This document shows, in pieces, positions 16,744 through 25,940 of a stretch of 64,000 bases of DNA. The translations under genes were made by a program, and so were the position numbers. Every line of letters starts with the position of its first letter. The stretch's first letter is position 1. Source of the stretch: an uncultured Lachnospiraceae bacterium (GTDB lineage: Bacteria > Bacillota > Clostridia > Lachnospirales > Lachnospiraceae); contig CAJTTI010000005.1 in the NCBI GenBank assembly GCA_910579225.1, positions 123,367 through 187,366 on the forward strand. The letters are read 5' to 3'. The notes under the pieces were generated by a model. It made no database searches. It worked only from the letters and a program-made list of their open reading frames with translations, and was not told the origin of the DNA.

Positions 16744-16803
16744 ACAGCCACACCTTTCACGCTTTTTCCTTTAGTGTTGACATAAAACCGCCTAAAATTA
16801 CTG

Positions 16804-18495
16804 TCATGTTTTTCCTGTTTTCATTTTAAACTGAAGAGCCAGCCGTCTCATCTCGCTGGCGTTCCAGCGAACAGCATCTGTAATCTTCGCTCCGCCCAGA
16901 ATACGCGCCAGTTCTTCTGTAATCTCTTCACCCGTCAGCCTGCGTATCCGGGTCTGCGTGTTTCCATCAAGCGCCTGCTTCTCGATACAGTAATGACTAT
17001 CCGCCATGGACGCCAGCTGGGCCAGATGAGTAATACAAATCACCTGCCTGCTTTTCCCGATCAAAGCCAGCTTTTCAGACACTTTTTGCGCTGTCCGTCC
17101 GCTGATACCGGCGTCAATTTCATCAAAAATTACCGTATCAATGGCATCCTGATCTGCCATTACCGTTTTAATGGCAAGCATAACCCTTGACAGTTCCCCG
17201 CCGGACGCGATCTTACCCAGTGGTTTCATTGGTTCCCCCGGATTGGTAGAGATCAGAAATTCCACATCATCAGACCCATTCGCTGACAGACTGTCTGTAT
17301 CTCTGACTACCGTATCAAATCTCACATCCAGAAAATTCAGTTCCCCCAATTGCTCCTGCATCAAAACCGTCAGTTTTTCTGCCGCTTTCATACGAATTTC
17401 ATGGGCTTTTTTACAATACGCTTCCAGTTCTTCAGCCAACTTTTCCTGTTCTTTCTGAAGCTTTTCTATATGCTGTTCATAATTTGCAAGCAGATCCAGA
17501 CGTTTCTGTTTCTCTTCCTGATATGCTTTGATCTCCTCCAGGGTCTGACCATATTTTGCTTTCAGGTGATTGATCAGGTTCAGCCGTTCCTCAATCTCCC
17601 GGAATTCCTGTTCGGAATATTCCAGACTTTCCATATAGTCATCCAGTTCTCTTGTAAAATCCTGCAGCTGATCATCAATTTCCTGCAGCTGACTGCTCAG
17701 AGCTTCCAGGCCCTCATCATATTTGACAATTCCAGACAATTCTCTGCACGCCCTTCCGGTCTGCTCGGACGCAGATATCTCTCCTCCTCCGCAGAACTGA
17801 AGCACCATCTGAAGCGCCTCCATAATCTTCCTGCTGTTAACCATCTTCCGATAGGATTGCTCCAGAAGCTCATCTTCCCCATCCTTCAGTTCAGCTTCTT
17901 CAATCTCCCGGATCTCAAACTCCAGAAGAGACTGCTCTCTGACTCTGGCATTTGCATCCAGCAGAGACTCTTCCAGTTCCCTTTGGCATCTCTGACATGA
18001 CTCATAACATTCTGACAGGGGTGCAAGAACCGGTGCAAGTTCTTCATGTGCATAGGCATCCAAAATCTCCAGATGCTTTTTCTTGTGCAACAGGGACTGG
18101 TGCTCATGCTGACCGTGAATGTCAATGAGCCAGGAAGAAATTTCCTTTAAGACAGATGCGCTGACGGTCTCCCCGTTCAGCCTGCAGATGCTTCGATTTC
18201 CTGATATTTTCCGGGACAGAATCAGTTCCCCATCTTCCATCGGGATATCCAGTTCCTGAAGTCTCTGGAGAAGTTCCCGGTTTTTAACTGAAAATACAAG
18301 TTCTGCAAGAGCATACTCCGCATCTTCCCGCAACATCTCTTTTGGTACTTTGCCCCCCAGAGCCATGGTCATGGAGCCAATGAGAATGGATTTGCCGGCG
18401 CCGGTCTCTCCTGTCAGTATATTCAGCCCTTCCGAAAAATCAATCTCCGTCTCCCGGATCAGGGCAAGATTTTTAACATGTAAATGAAGCAGCAT
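16804..18495 (-). CDS. recN: DNA repair protein RecN
   Basis: SMC-like ATPase of double-strand break repair, 563 residues from the ATG at 18495 (RBS GAGGTGAAGGA); the frame extends to 18576 inside argR. Walker A GETGAGKS at 29-36, a central coiled coil (about 160-370, with LEEIKAYQEEKQKRLD), signature KIASGGELSRVMLAIK and Walker B TVIFDEIDAGISG. Starts 11 nt after argR, matching the argR-recN order of Bacillus. Confidence 0.95.
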   Translation of the reverse strand: MLLHLHVKNLALIRETEIDFSEGLNILTGETGAGKSILIGSMTMALGGKVPKEMLREDAEYALAELVFSVKNRELLQRLQELDIPMEDGELILSRKISGNRSICRLNGETVSASVLKEISSWLIDIHGQHEHQSLLHKKKHLEILDAYAHEELAPVLAPLSECYESCQRCQRELEESLLDANARVREQSLLEFEIREIEEAELKDGEDELLEQSYRKMVNSRKIMEALQMVLQFCGGGEISASEQTGRACRELSGIVKYDEGLEALSSQLQEIDDQLQDFTRELDDYMESLEYSEQEFREIEERLNLINHLKAKYGQTLEEIKAYQEEKQKRLDLLANYEQHIEKLQKEQEKLAEELEAYCKKAHEIRMKAAEKLTVLMQEQLGELNFLDVRFDTVVRDTDSLSANGSDDVEFLISTNPGEPMKPLGKIASGGELSRVMLAIKTVMADQDAIDTVIFDEIDAGISGRTAQKVSEKLALIGKSRQVICITHLAQLASMADSHYCIEKQALDGNTQTRIRRLTGEEITEELARILGGAKITDAVRWNASEMRRLALQFKMKTGKT

Positions 18496-18506
18496 TCCTT
18501 CACCTC

Positions 18507-18959
18507 TTATCTTCTCAGAATCTTTTCCAGTTCCGCCATCACAGCTTCTGTGTCCTCTGCTGTACGAATCGCGCACATTACCGTATCATCCCCGGCAATA
18601 CAGCCCACGATCTCTTTCCAGCCGATATTGTCCAGCGCTGCGCCCACTGCCATGGCCATACCGGACACTGTCTTGATGACCAGCATGTTCTGGGCCCTGT
18701 CCATGGATACAAAGGCCTCCCGCAGAATCCCCACATATTTCTCCGCCATCTGATGCTCCTGACGGTTCAAAAGAACATATTTCTGACGTCCCTCTTTTCC
18801 GGGCACTTTGGAAAGCTTCAGTTCACGGATATCTCTGGACACTGTCGCCTGCGTTACCTGATATCCTTCCCTGACCAGACGGTCCGCCAGTTCCTCCTGT
18901 GTTTCTATATCATATTTTTCGATCAGTTCGATCATTTTCTCATGCCTTCTGCGCTTCAC
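18507..18959 (-). CDS. argR: Arginine repressor ArgR/AhrC
   Basis: 150 residues. N-terminal winged helix KMIELIEKYDIETQEELADRL with the SRDIRELKL recognition region, and a C-terminal hexamerisation/arginine-binding domain containing GCIAGDDTVMCAIR. No arginine genes are near; its position between nadK and recN is the conserved Firmicutes arrangement. Confidence 0.94.
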   Translation of the reverse strand: MKRRRHEKMIELIEKYDIETQEELADRLVREGYQVTQATVSRDIRELKLSKVPGKEGRQKYVLLNRQEHQMAEKYVGILREAFVSMDRAQNMLVIKTVSGMAMAVGAALDNIGWKEIVGCIAGDDTVMCAIRTAEDTEAVMAELEKILRR

Positions 18960-18975
18960 AATGGACCTCCTTTTG

Positions 18976-19824
18976 TCAGCTCCTGCTCAGTTTGTTTCGA
19001 AGCACTTCAAGGAAACTAACCTGGTTAATCTTCATAATCCGGGTCACTTCCGTGGATTTCTGGATCTCCACATAGTCTCCTGTCTTCATCTGCACACAGG
19101 TATCTCCATCAAAAGTCACGCATGCTTCATCTGCGCCGGACCGCCTGCCCTCTCCAATGCGAATCCGAATCCGGTCTCTGCCGGAAAAGACAATGCTTCT
19201 GGAATTCAGAGTATGCGGACAGATGGGAGTCAGCATCAGCATGGATGCAGTCGGGGAGATGATCGGACCGCCCGCCGACAGGCTGTACCCCGTGGAGCCC
19301 GTAGGCGTCGACACAATGATGCCGTCCGCTGTAAAAGAATTCAGATACTGATCATTGACGTATACCTCATAATCCACTACCCGCAGATTCCCGAAACGAT
19401 TCAGGACAATATCATTCAACGCCACATCCTGTTCTGAACGGATACCATTTACATAGACGCTTCCTGAGAGCATCATCCGTTCTTCAATGGTGTATTCATC
19501 TGCAATCAGCCGTTCCAGCGCCGCCTGCACATTCTGCTCCTCAATCTCCGCCAGGTATCCCAGATGCCCCATATTGATTCCAAGGAACGGAATCCTCTTT
19601 CCTGCCAGCTCCCTGGCCGCCCGAAGCAGCGTCCCGTCGCCCCCCAGCACCAGAATCCCTTCCACTTCTTCGGCCAAAACCCCGGAAGAGGAGCCTGCCT
19701 GTTCCTGCTCCCGGCTCCGGATTCTGCACTGCTTTCCCCTGGATATCAGATAATCCGCAATCTCATACGAAAGTCTCAGACTTTCTTCTTTATCTGTATT
19801 TGCAATAATATAAAATGTCTTCAT
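18976..19824 (-). CDS. nadK: NAD kinase
   Basis: Phosphorylates NAD to NADP. GGDGT motif at residues 61-65, NxGxLGYLAE (INMGHLGYLAE), and the substrate-binding TADGIIVSTPTGSTGYSLSAGG region. 282 residues, complete. Spaced 8 nt from tlyA and 16 nt from argR within the operon. Confidence 0.95.
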   Translation of the reverse strand: MKTFYIIANTDKEESLRLSYEIADYLISRGKQCRIRSREQEQAGSSSGVLAEEVEGILVLGGDGTLLRAARELAGKRIPFLGINMGHLGYLAEIEEQNVQAALERLIADEYTIEERMMLSGSVYVNGIRSEQDVALNDIVLNRFGNLRVVDYEVYVNDQYLNSFTADGIIVSTPTGSTGYSLSAGGPIISPTASMLMLTPICPHTLNSRSIVFSGRDRIRIRIGEGRRSGADEACVTFDGDTCVQMKTGDYVEIQKSTEVTRIMKINQVSFLEVLRNKLSRS

Positions 19825-19832
19825 ATGTATCC

Positions 19833-20639
19833 CTACAACGCCTGATGCGCCTGCTCCACAACATCTGCCGGTTCCGCCGCCATTGGTTCCCAGACTTCCC
19901 CTTCTTTATGATTTTTAAGGTGCACCAGATACTCAATATTGCCCTCGGGACCTTTAATCGGAGAAAATTCCAGATTACACACTTCAAAGCCAAGTTCTTC
20001 TGCATGGGCAATCACCCGTTCAATCACCTCCAGGTGAATCTTTTTATCCCGTACCACACCTTTTTTACCCACCTGTTGCCTTCCTGCCTCAAACTGAGGC
20101 TTAATCAGGGCCACAATCTGTCCGTCAGTAGTCAGAAGGTCTTTCACAGGCTTCAGTACTTTTGTCAGGGAAATAAACGCCACATCAATGGAAGCAAATT
20201 CCACAGGCTCTCCGATCTGGTCTCTGGTCACATAGCGAATATTGGTCTTCTCCATGGGAATCACCCGCTCATCCTGCCGCAGCTTCCATGCAAGCTGTCC
20301 TGGCTTCCCCACATCCACTGCATAGACTTTCTCAGCTCCATTCTGCAGCATACAGTCCGTAAACCCACCGGTAGAGGAACCCACATCCATACAGACTTTT
20401 CCGGTCAGCTCCACATCAAAATGCTTCATGGCTTTCTCCAGTTTCAGTCCGCCGCGGCTGACATACTTCAGAGGGTTTCCCTTCACCTCAATCAGCACTG
20501 TCTCCGGAAAGGAAGCGCCTGCCTTATCCTCCCGTTCCCCATCCACATATACATTTCCGGACATGATAACTGCCTTGGCTTTTTCCCGGGACTCGGAAAT
20601 CCCCCTCTCCACCATCAGGACATCCAGTCTTTTCTTCAT
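19833..20639 (-). CDS. tlyA: TlyA-family rRNA 2'-O-methyltransferase/hemolysin-like protein
   Basis: N-terminal S4 RNA-binding domain (KKRLDVLMVERGISESREKA) and a C-terminal FtsJ-like methyltransferase with the SAM motif CMDVGSSTGGFTDC and ALIKPQFEAGR. TlyA methylates cytidines in 16S and 23S rRNA in mycobacteria; the clostridial homologue (YqxC) is presumed similar. 268 residues, located between dxs and nadK as is usual. Confidence 0.92.
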   Translation of the reverse strand: MKKRLDVLMVERGISESREKAKAVIMSGNVYVDGEREDKAGASFPETVLIEVKGNPLKYVSRGGLKLEKAMKHFDVELTGKVCMDVGSSTGGFTDCMLQNGAEKVYAVDVGKPGQLAWKLRQDERVIPMEKTNIRYVTRDQIGEPVEFASIDVAFISLTKVLKPVKDLLTTDGQIVALIKPQFEAGRQQVGKKGVVRDKKIHLEVIERVIAHAEELGFEVCNLEFSPIKGPEGNIEYLVHLKNHKEGEVWEPMAAEPADVVEQAHQAL

Positions 20640-20656
20640 TCTTTTATTCCTGCCTG

Positions 20657-22546
20657 TTATATTATAGGAACATCAGACCTTGAAAGTCCGATGATATATT
20701 TTTCAATTACCCGTTTTGTCACAGATTCCGCGTCAATCCCAACCTCTTCATAGAGACTGTCCACATTGCCATGCTCCACATATTCGTCCGGTATGGCAAT
20801 CTTCAGCACCTGCACCGGCAGATTCTGCGCCGCCGCATAATTTAAGACTTTTTCTCCATACCCGCCACTCTCTACATTTTCTTCCATGGTCACCAGAAGT
20901 CTGTGTTCTCTGGAAAGTTCCCGAATCATCTCTGTATCAATAGGCTTTATAAACCGGGCATTCAGAAGCGAACAGCTGTATCCGGTCTCTTTGAGATTTT
21001 TCCGCACTTTTTCTGCTGTTTTTACCATACTGCCCACTGCCAGAAGCGCGATATCCTCTTCTTCATAGATCAGCTCGCTCTTTGCGTACACCACAGGTTT
21101 TCGATACTCTCTGAGTCCGTCGTATGCCTCGCCTCTCGGGTAGCGAAGAGCGATGGGACCGTTGAATTCCACTGCAAATTTCAGCATATCGGACAACTCC
21201 CACTTATTCTTGGGCGCCATAATATGCATGTTGGGGATACTCGACAGATAGGACAGATCAAAGATCCCCTGATGGGTTTCTCCGTCGCTTCCCACCAGGC
21301 CCGCCCGGTCTATGGCAAAGACCACCGGGAGATTCTGGATACAGACATCATGCAGGACCTGATCATATGCTCTCTGGAGGAAGGACGAATACACCGCGAA
21401 GATCGGCTTCATCCCTCCTGCAGCCAGCCCCGCCGCAAAAGTAACCGCATGTCCCTCTGCAATTCCCACGTCAAAAAAACGCTCAGGATAGATGTTTTTA
21501 AAACGCTTCAATCCTGTACCATCCGGCATGGCTGCCGTAATTGCCGCCACATGTTCATGGCGCTGTCCCAGCTTCACCATACAGGTAGAGAAGACATCCT
21601 GATAGTTGGCCTTTTTCCGCTTATTCCTGGGAAGTCCATTCTCGATGTCAAAGGGCTCCGCCCCGTGAAATCTTGCCGGGTGCCGCTCCGCAGGCGCAAA
21701 GCCCTTTCCTTTTTTGGTCAGAACATGAACCAGAACAGCTCCTTTGACCCTCCTTGCTTTGTGGAATACATCCAGAAGTTTTCCGATGTCATGCCCGTCC
21801 ACCGGTCCCAGATAAGTGATTCCCATATTTTCAAAAAGCATCCCCGGAATCAGGAGCTGTTTAATACCGCTCTTGGTTTTCTTCAGCTGATTCGCCAGAT
21901 GGGCTCCGCCGGGAAGCCGGTTCAGAGACTGCTCCACACCGCTTTTAAAATTTGTATACACTTCATTGGTCCGAAGTCCGTTCAGATACTCCGACATGCC
22001 ACCCACATTCTCTGCAATGGACATATTGTTGTCATTCAGGACAATGATAAAATTCTTCTTCAGGCGGGACGCATTGTTCAGAGCTTCATATGCCATACCT
22101 CCGGTCAATGCTCCGTCCCCGATTACGGAAATCACATATTCGTCTCCGCCCAGAAGATCTCTGGCCGCCACCAGTCCGATCCCGGCTGATATGGATGTGG
22201 AACTGTGCCCGGTATCAAAACAGTCGCACGCACTCTCTTTCCTCTTCGGAAATCCGCTCATCCCTCCGTATTTACGAAGTTCATCGAACCCGGCCTTTCT
22301 GCCAGTCAGCAACTTATGCGTATAAGCCTGATGCCCTACATCCCAGATCACCTTGTCTTTTGGAAGGTCAAAGCTCAGGTGAAGCGCCATGGTAAGCTCC
22401 ACCACTCCCAGATTGGAAGCCAGATGTCCACCTGTCCGGCTGATTTTCTCAATCAAAAATTCCCGAATCTCAGCTGCAAGCTGTTCATATTCCTCCGGTG
22501 GTATCTTCTTGATATCATTGACCTGATTGATTCTTTCCAGTGCCAT
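20657..22546 (-). CDS. dxs: 1-deoxy-D-xylulose-5-phosphate synthase
   Basis: First step of the MEP isoprenoid pathway (pyruvate + glyceraldehyde-3-phosphate). Thiamine-diphosphate motif GDGALTGGMAYEALNNA with the downstream NDN, His residues in WDVGHQAYTHKLLTGR, and the transketolase core FAIDRAGLVGSDGETHQG. 629 residues, full length. It follows ispA in the operon; ispF of the same pathway is at 44.6 kb. Confidence 0.96.
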   Translation of the reverse strand: MALERINQVNDIKKIPPEEYEQLAAEIREFLIEKISRTGGHLASNLGVVELTMALHLSFDLPKDKVIWDVGHQAYTHKLLTGRKAGFDELRKYGGMSGFPKRKESACDCFDTGHSSTSISAGIGLVAARDLLGGDEYVISVIGDGALTGGMAYEALNNASRLKKNFIIVLNDNNMSIAENVGGMSEYLNGLRTNEVYTNFKSGVEQSLNRLPGGAHLANQLKKTKSGIKQLLIPGMLFENMGITYLGPVDGHDIGKLLDVFHKARRVKGAVLVHVLTKKGKGFAPAERHPARFHGAEPFDIENGLPRNKRKKANYQDVFSTCMVKLGQRHEHVAAITAAMPDGTGLKRFKNIYPERFFDVGIAEGHAVTFAAGLAAGGMKPIFAVYSSFLQRAYDQVLHDVCIQNLPVVFAIDRAGLVGSDGETHQGIFDLSYLSSIPNMHIMAPKNKWELSDMLKFAVEFNGPIALRYPRGEAYDGLREYRKPVVYAKSELIYEEEDIALLAVGSMVKTAEKVRKNLKETGYSCSLLNARFIKPIDTEMIRELSREHRLLVTMEENVESGGYGEKVLNYAAAQNLPVQVLKIAIPDEYVEHGNVDSLYEEVGIDAESVTKRVIEKYIIGLSRSDVPII

Positions 22547-22558
22547 GATCTGTAACCT

Positions 22559-23455
22559 CTACTTTTCTCTGTAAACCAAAGACCTGATCAGTTCCGTCAA
22601 AAATTCGTTCTCATACGGAAGCGACGCAAGTCGTTTCAGTGCTCTTTCTGAGATTTTCTCCACATCTGCAGAAGCCCTGGACAATCCCTTCAGCGTCACA
22701 TAAGTAGTCTTTTCATTCCGCTCGTCACTGAGCGTCGGTTTTCCCAGTACTTCCAATGTGCTTGTCACGTCCAGAATATCATCCCGAATCTGGAATGCCA
22801 GTCCTACATCCGACGCAATCTGCTCCACAATTTTAATCTCTTCGTCAGATGCCCCTGCCAGCACTGCTCCAATCATCATGGACGCCTCCAGAAGCGCGCC
22901 TGTCTTCAGCTCATAAATGAATAAAAGCTTTTCCTCATCAATACTCTGCCCGGCCGCTTCCACATCCACCACCTGACCACCGATCATTCCATGGACGCCT
23001 GCTTTTCCGCCAAGTATCTGAAGCGCCTTTGCCGTCCGCATCAGTTCTTCCGTATCCTGTCCGCGTTTAAACGCTGCCGCTGCCGTCTCAAAGGCATAAT
23101 TCAGCAGTCCATCCCCTGCCAGAATTCCAAGAGCATGTCCGTATTTTGCATGAGTTGTCAGGTTCCCTCTGCGGTATTCATCATTGTCCATAGCCGGCAA
23201 ATCGTCATGTACCAGCGAATACGTATGAATCATCTCAATGGCCGCCATGAACGGACGGATCGTATCCGTACTGCCACCAAACATCTTCCAGGTCTCGTAC
23301 ATTATCAGCGGTCTGAGTCTCTTGCCCCCCGCCAGCACACTGTAATTCATCGCTTCCATGACCACACGCTGCCGCCCCTCTTCCGGCGGAAGAAAATCCC
23401 TGATTATCTCTTCCGTACCCCTGGTACGCACTTCCAGCTCCTCAGAAAAATTCAT
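22559..23455 (-). CDS. ispA: Polyprenyl diphosphate synthase (farnesyl/geranyl type)
   Basis: Condenses IPP with allylic diphosphates. First aspartate-rich motif DDLPAMDND, second DDILD, plus GGKRLRP. The ATG at 23455 overlaps the end of xseB by 14 nt and gives 298 residues; the frame extends upstream inside xseB. Probably short-chain (C15), by the residues before the first motif (YSLVHDD), but chain length is inferred. Confidence 0.93.
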   Translation of the reverse strand: MNFSEELEVRTRGTEEIIRDFLPPEEGRQRVVMEAMNYSVLAGGKRLRPLIMYETWKMFGGSTDTIRPFMAAIEMIHTYSLVHDDLPAMDNDEYRRGNLTTHAKYGHALGILAGDGLLNYAFETAAAAFKRGQDTEELMRTAKALQILGGKAGVHGMIGGQVVDVEAAGQSIDEEKLLFIYELKTGALLEASMMIGAVLAGASDEEIKIVEQIASDVGLAFQIRDDILDVTSTLEVLGKPTLSDERNEKTTYVTLKGLSRASADVEKISERALKRLASLPYENEFLTELIRSLVYREK

Positions 23456-23669
23456 GGGTCTGTCCCTCCTCGTCAATCTGCAGCATCTGCTTTTCCACAT
23501 GATCAATCCGGGCATTGCACTGTTTCAAAAGTTCCATGCCCTCCTGATACAGCTGAAAGGATTCTTCCAGAGACACTTCCCGGTCTCCGAGCCGTTCCAG
23601 AAGCTTCTCTATCTTCCCAAGTCCTTCTTCCAGGACAAATTCTTCCTTTTCCCTGATTTCTTCTGCCAT
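23442..23669 (-). CDS. xseB: Exodeoxyribonuclease VII small subunit
   Basis: 75 residues with the XseB core LGKIEKLLERLGDREVSLEESFQLYQEGMELL split across the antiparallel helices. Pairs with XseA, whose gene ends 2 nt upstream of this start. Overlaps ispA. Confidence 0.94.
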   Translation of the reverse strand: MAEEIREKEEFVLEEGLGKIEKLLERLGDREVSLEESFQLYQEGMELLKQCNARIDHVEKQMLQIDEEGQTHEFF

Positions 23670-23671
23670 GT

Positions 23672-24886
23672 TTAACCTTTCCTTTCCAGAGTCTGCAGTT
23701 TCTCGGCCCGCGCCAGAACTTTCCCGTCCGTCACATGAATGGTAACGGAATCTCCCGGTTGTATCTGTTCGATACTCCGAAGGGCTTTTCCGTCAGAAAG
23801 CTCCGTATAGGAATATCCCTGCTGCAGTTTCTTCAGAGGCGACAATCCGTCAAGCCTTCCTGCGCAGAGCTGCAACCGGTGTTTCTGACCAAGCAATTTC
23901 TGCTGCATCTCCTGTGTCAGCCTGTCCAAAAGCTCTGATACATACTGCTTCTTCTCATTCAGTTTATACTGAGGTCCTGCATGCTGCAGGCGCAGACGAT
24001 TCTGTTCCAGCCTTTGCCTGCAGAGATAAATCTTCTGCTCCAGGCGGTCAGCCAACTGATTGCGGAACAGTTCCATACCATTTAACAACTGCCTGTAATC
24101 CGCCACAGCCAGCTCTGCCGCGGCTGAGGGAGTCGGAGCCCTCAAATCCGCCACATAATCTGCAATCGTTGTATCGGTCTCATGTCCCACCGCGGAGATA
24201 ACAGGTGTCCTGCATTCAAAAATCGCCCGTGCAACCGCTTCTTCATTAAACGCCCAGAGATCTTCGATGGAGCCGCCGCCCCGTCCCACAATCATCACAT
24301 CCACCCCATAGGCGTCCAGTATCTCTATCCCTTTCACAATACTGGATACTGCCTGATCTCCCTGTACAAATGCCGGATACAGGATCAGCTGCACATGCGG
24401 GTTGCGTCTTTTTGCAATATTTATAATATCCCGCACCGCTGCTCCCGTAGGCGCTGTAACGATGCCTATGGTCCGGCTGTAGAACGGAACCGGTTGTTTG
24501 TATTCCGGGGAAAACATTCCCATCTCTTCCAGTTCCTGCTTCAGTCTTGCATACTTCTGGTACAGGACCCCTTCTCCTTCCAGCACAATCTCTTTTGCAT
24601 AGAGCTGGTATTTCCCATCCCGCTCATAGACACTGATGCTGCCAAAGATAATTACATTCTGCCCTTCCTGCATCCGGAAGCCAAGTCCCTTTCTGTCTCC
24701 TGCAAACATTACACAGGCTATCGCCCCGGACTGGTCTTTCAGAGAAAAGTAGACGTGCCCGGAACTGTGATATTTACAGTTGGAAATCTCCCCTTTCACA
24801 TAGATCCGGTTCAGCATAAAATCCTGTACAAACATATTCTTAATATAGGCATTAACCTGCCCTACTGAATATACGTTCCCTGCCAT
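23672..24886 (-). CDS. xseA: Exodeoxyribonuclease VII large subunit
   Basis: N-terminal OB fold (VYVKGEISNCKYHSSGHVYF), central catalytic domain (IGIVTAPTGAAVRDI, VGRGGGSIEDLWAFN, VGHETD), then the long coiled-coil that binds XseB (about 265-345). 404 residues. Degrades single-stranded DNA together with XseB. Confidence 0.95.
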   Translation of the reverse strand: MAGNVYSVGQVNAYIKNMFVQDFMLNRIYVKGEISNCKYHSSGHVYFSLKDQSGAIACVMFAGDRKGLGFRMQEGQNVIIFGSISVYERDGKYQLYAKEIVLEGEGVLYQKYARLKQELEEMGMFSPEYKQPVPFYSRTIGIVTAPTGAAVRDIINIAKRRNPHVQLILYPAFVQGDQAVSSIVKGIEILDAYGVDVMIVGRGGGSIEDLWAFNEEAVARAIFECRTPVISAVGHETDTTIADYVADLRAPTPSAAAELAVADYRQLLNGMELFRNQLADRLEQKIYLCRQRLEQNRLRLQHAGPQYKLNEKKQYVSELLDRLTQEMQQKLLGQKHRLQLCAGRLDGLSPLKKLQQGYSYTELSDGKALRSIEQIQPGDSVTIHVTDGKVLARAEKLQTLERKG

Positions 24887-24891
24887 CTGTC

Positions 24892-25302
24892 CTATCTCTC
24901 CGTAAGCTTCGCCAGCACCCCATTGACAAAAGCCGGGGCTTCTTCTCCTCCAAACTTTTTCGAAAGCTCAATGGCCTCATTGATAGCCACCTTCTCCGGA
25001 ATATCTTCATCAAACTTCATCTCATAGATTGCCAGTCTCAGGATTGTAAGCTCTGCTTTTCCCATACGAGCCGTCTTCCAGCCTTTGGAAGCCCCTTCCA
25101 GCATCGTATCAATCTCCGGAAGCTTCTCCGCCACTTTTTCATATTTTCCGAGAATATACGCCTCGTCCTGCCGGCTGATCTTCTGTTCTTCCTTCCTGTC
25201 ATCCATAAACAGATCTATCTGTTCCTGCATCTCATCCTTTTCGTTAAATTCCACCCGGAACAACAACTGAAAGATGCACTCTCTCTGTTCTCTTCTCTTC
25301 AT
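24892..25302 (-). CDS. nusB: Transcription antitermination factor NusB
   Basis: All-helical NusB with RREQRECIFQLLFRVEF at the N-terminus and the conserved LRLAIYEMKF, AINEAIELSKKFGGEEAPAFVNGVL stretches. The ATG at 25302 has GGAGGG 6 nt upstream and is preferred to that at 25314. 136 residues. Starts the nusB-xseA-xseB-ispA-dxs series. Confidence 0.94.
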   Translation of the reverse strand: MKRREQRECIFQLLFRVEFNEKDEMQEQIDLFMDDRKEEQKISRQDEAYILGKYEKVAEKLPEIDTMLEGASKGWKTARMGKAELTILRLAIYEMKFDEDIPEKVAINEAIELSKKFGGEEAPAFVNGVLAKLTER

Positions 25303-25366
25303 TCTTCCCTCCATGAATTCATATGCAGATCCACATATTCATTTTCCTGCACGGGGAAATATAAGA

Positions 25367-25421
25367 AGCTGCCGCAAACACATGGCTCCCGGTGCACCGG
25401 GAACTGCATCTCGCGGCAGCT
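25367..25421. other. Compound hairpin between asp23 and nusB
   Basis: AGCTGCCGC (25367-25375) pairs perfectly with GCGGCAGCT (25413-25421) and encloses the perfect palindrome CCCGGTGCACCGGG (25388-25401). No clear T run follows on the minus strand, so it may be an attenuator, processing site or read-through terminator between the two genes. Confidence 0.6.
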
Positions 25422-25457
25422 CCTCCTTCACTTGCGCAGGCAACAGGGTCCTTCTCG

Positions 25458-25832
25458 TTACTCCAGTACCACACCGGCAACACGGACATTCACCACGGAC
25501 ACCTTCATGCCTGTCATGCTCTCGATTGCTGATTTTACTTTCTCCTGCACTTTCCCGGACACTTCCAGAATATTTGCCTCAAAGATCAGATTCAACGCCA
25601 GATCCACTTTTACCTCTGTATCTGTCACTTCTACCTTCACACCCTTGGACAGATTCTTCATGCCCATTTTTGCAACAAGCTCATTTTTAATATTTCCGGC
25701 CATGGATGCAACACCTTTTACCTCTGTTGCCGCCATACCTGCAATGATCGCAACCACTTCGTCCGCAATCTGCACTTCTCCCATATCCTCATCGACCTTC
25801 AGAACATGCGTCGCCCTGTCCAGTTTTTCCAT
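25458..25832 (-). CDS. Asp23/Gls24 family envelope stress protein
   Basis: 124 residues with the family core VQIADEVVAIIAGMAATEVKGV, then a VDLALNLIFEANI-like beta region and VNVRVAGVVLE at the end. Homologues (YqhY in Bacillus) sit next to nusB and are membrane-associated through partners. Function incompletely known. RBS GGAGGTATTT precedes the ATG. Confidence 0.92.
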   Translation of the reverse strand: MEKLDRATHVLKVDEDMGEVQIADEVVAIIAGMAATEVKGVASMAGNIKNELVAKMGMKNLSKGVKVEVTDTEVKVDLALNLIFEANILEVSGKVQEKVKSAIESMTGMKVSVVNVRVAGVVLE

Positions 25833-25940
25833 AAATACCTCCTGACTAAAGTCCCGTTGCTTTTTCTGTATTTTCTGATCAATAATTGTCTATAGTATAA
25901 CAAAACTTCCAGTTTTTGAAAAGGGGGAATTTCTCCCCGT

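Noticed and set aside
20903..22189. 428-codon plus-strand frame over dxs
   Set aside because: Antisense shadow of dxs; no start signal and no family pattern.
25367..25421. A simple rho-independent terminator between asp23 and nusB
   Set aside because: The hairpin is strong but no T run follows it on the transcribed strand.
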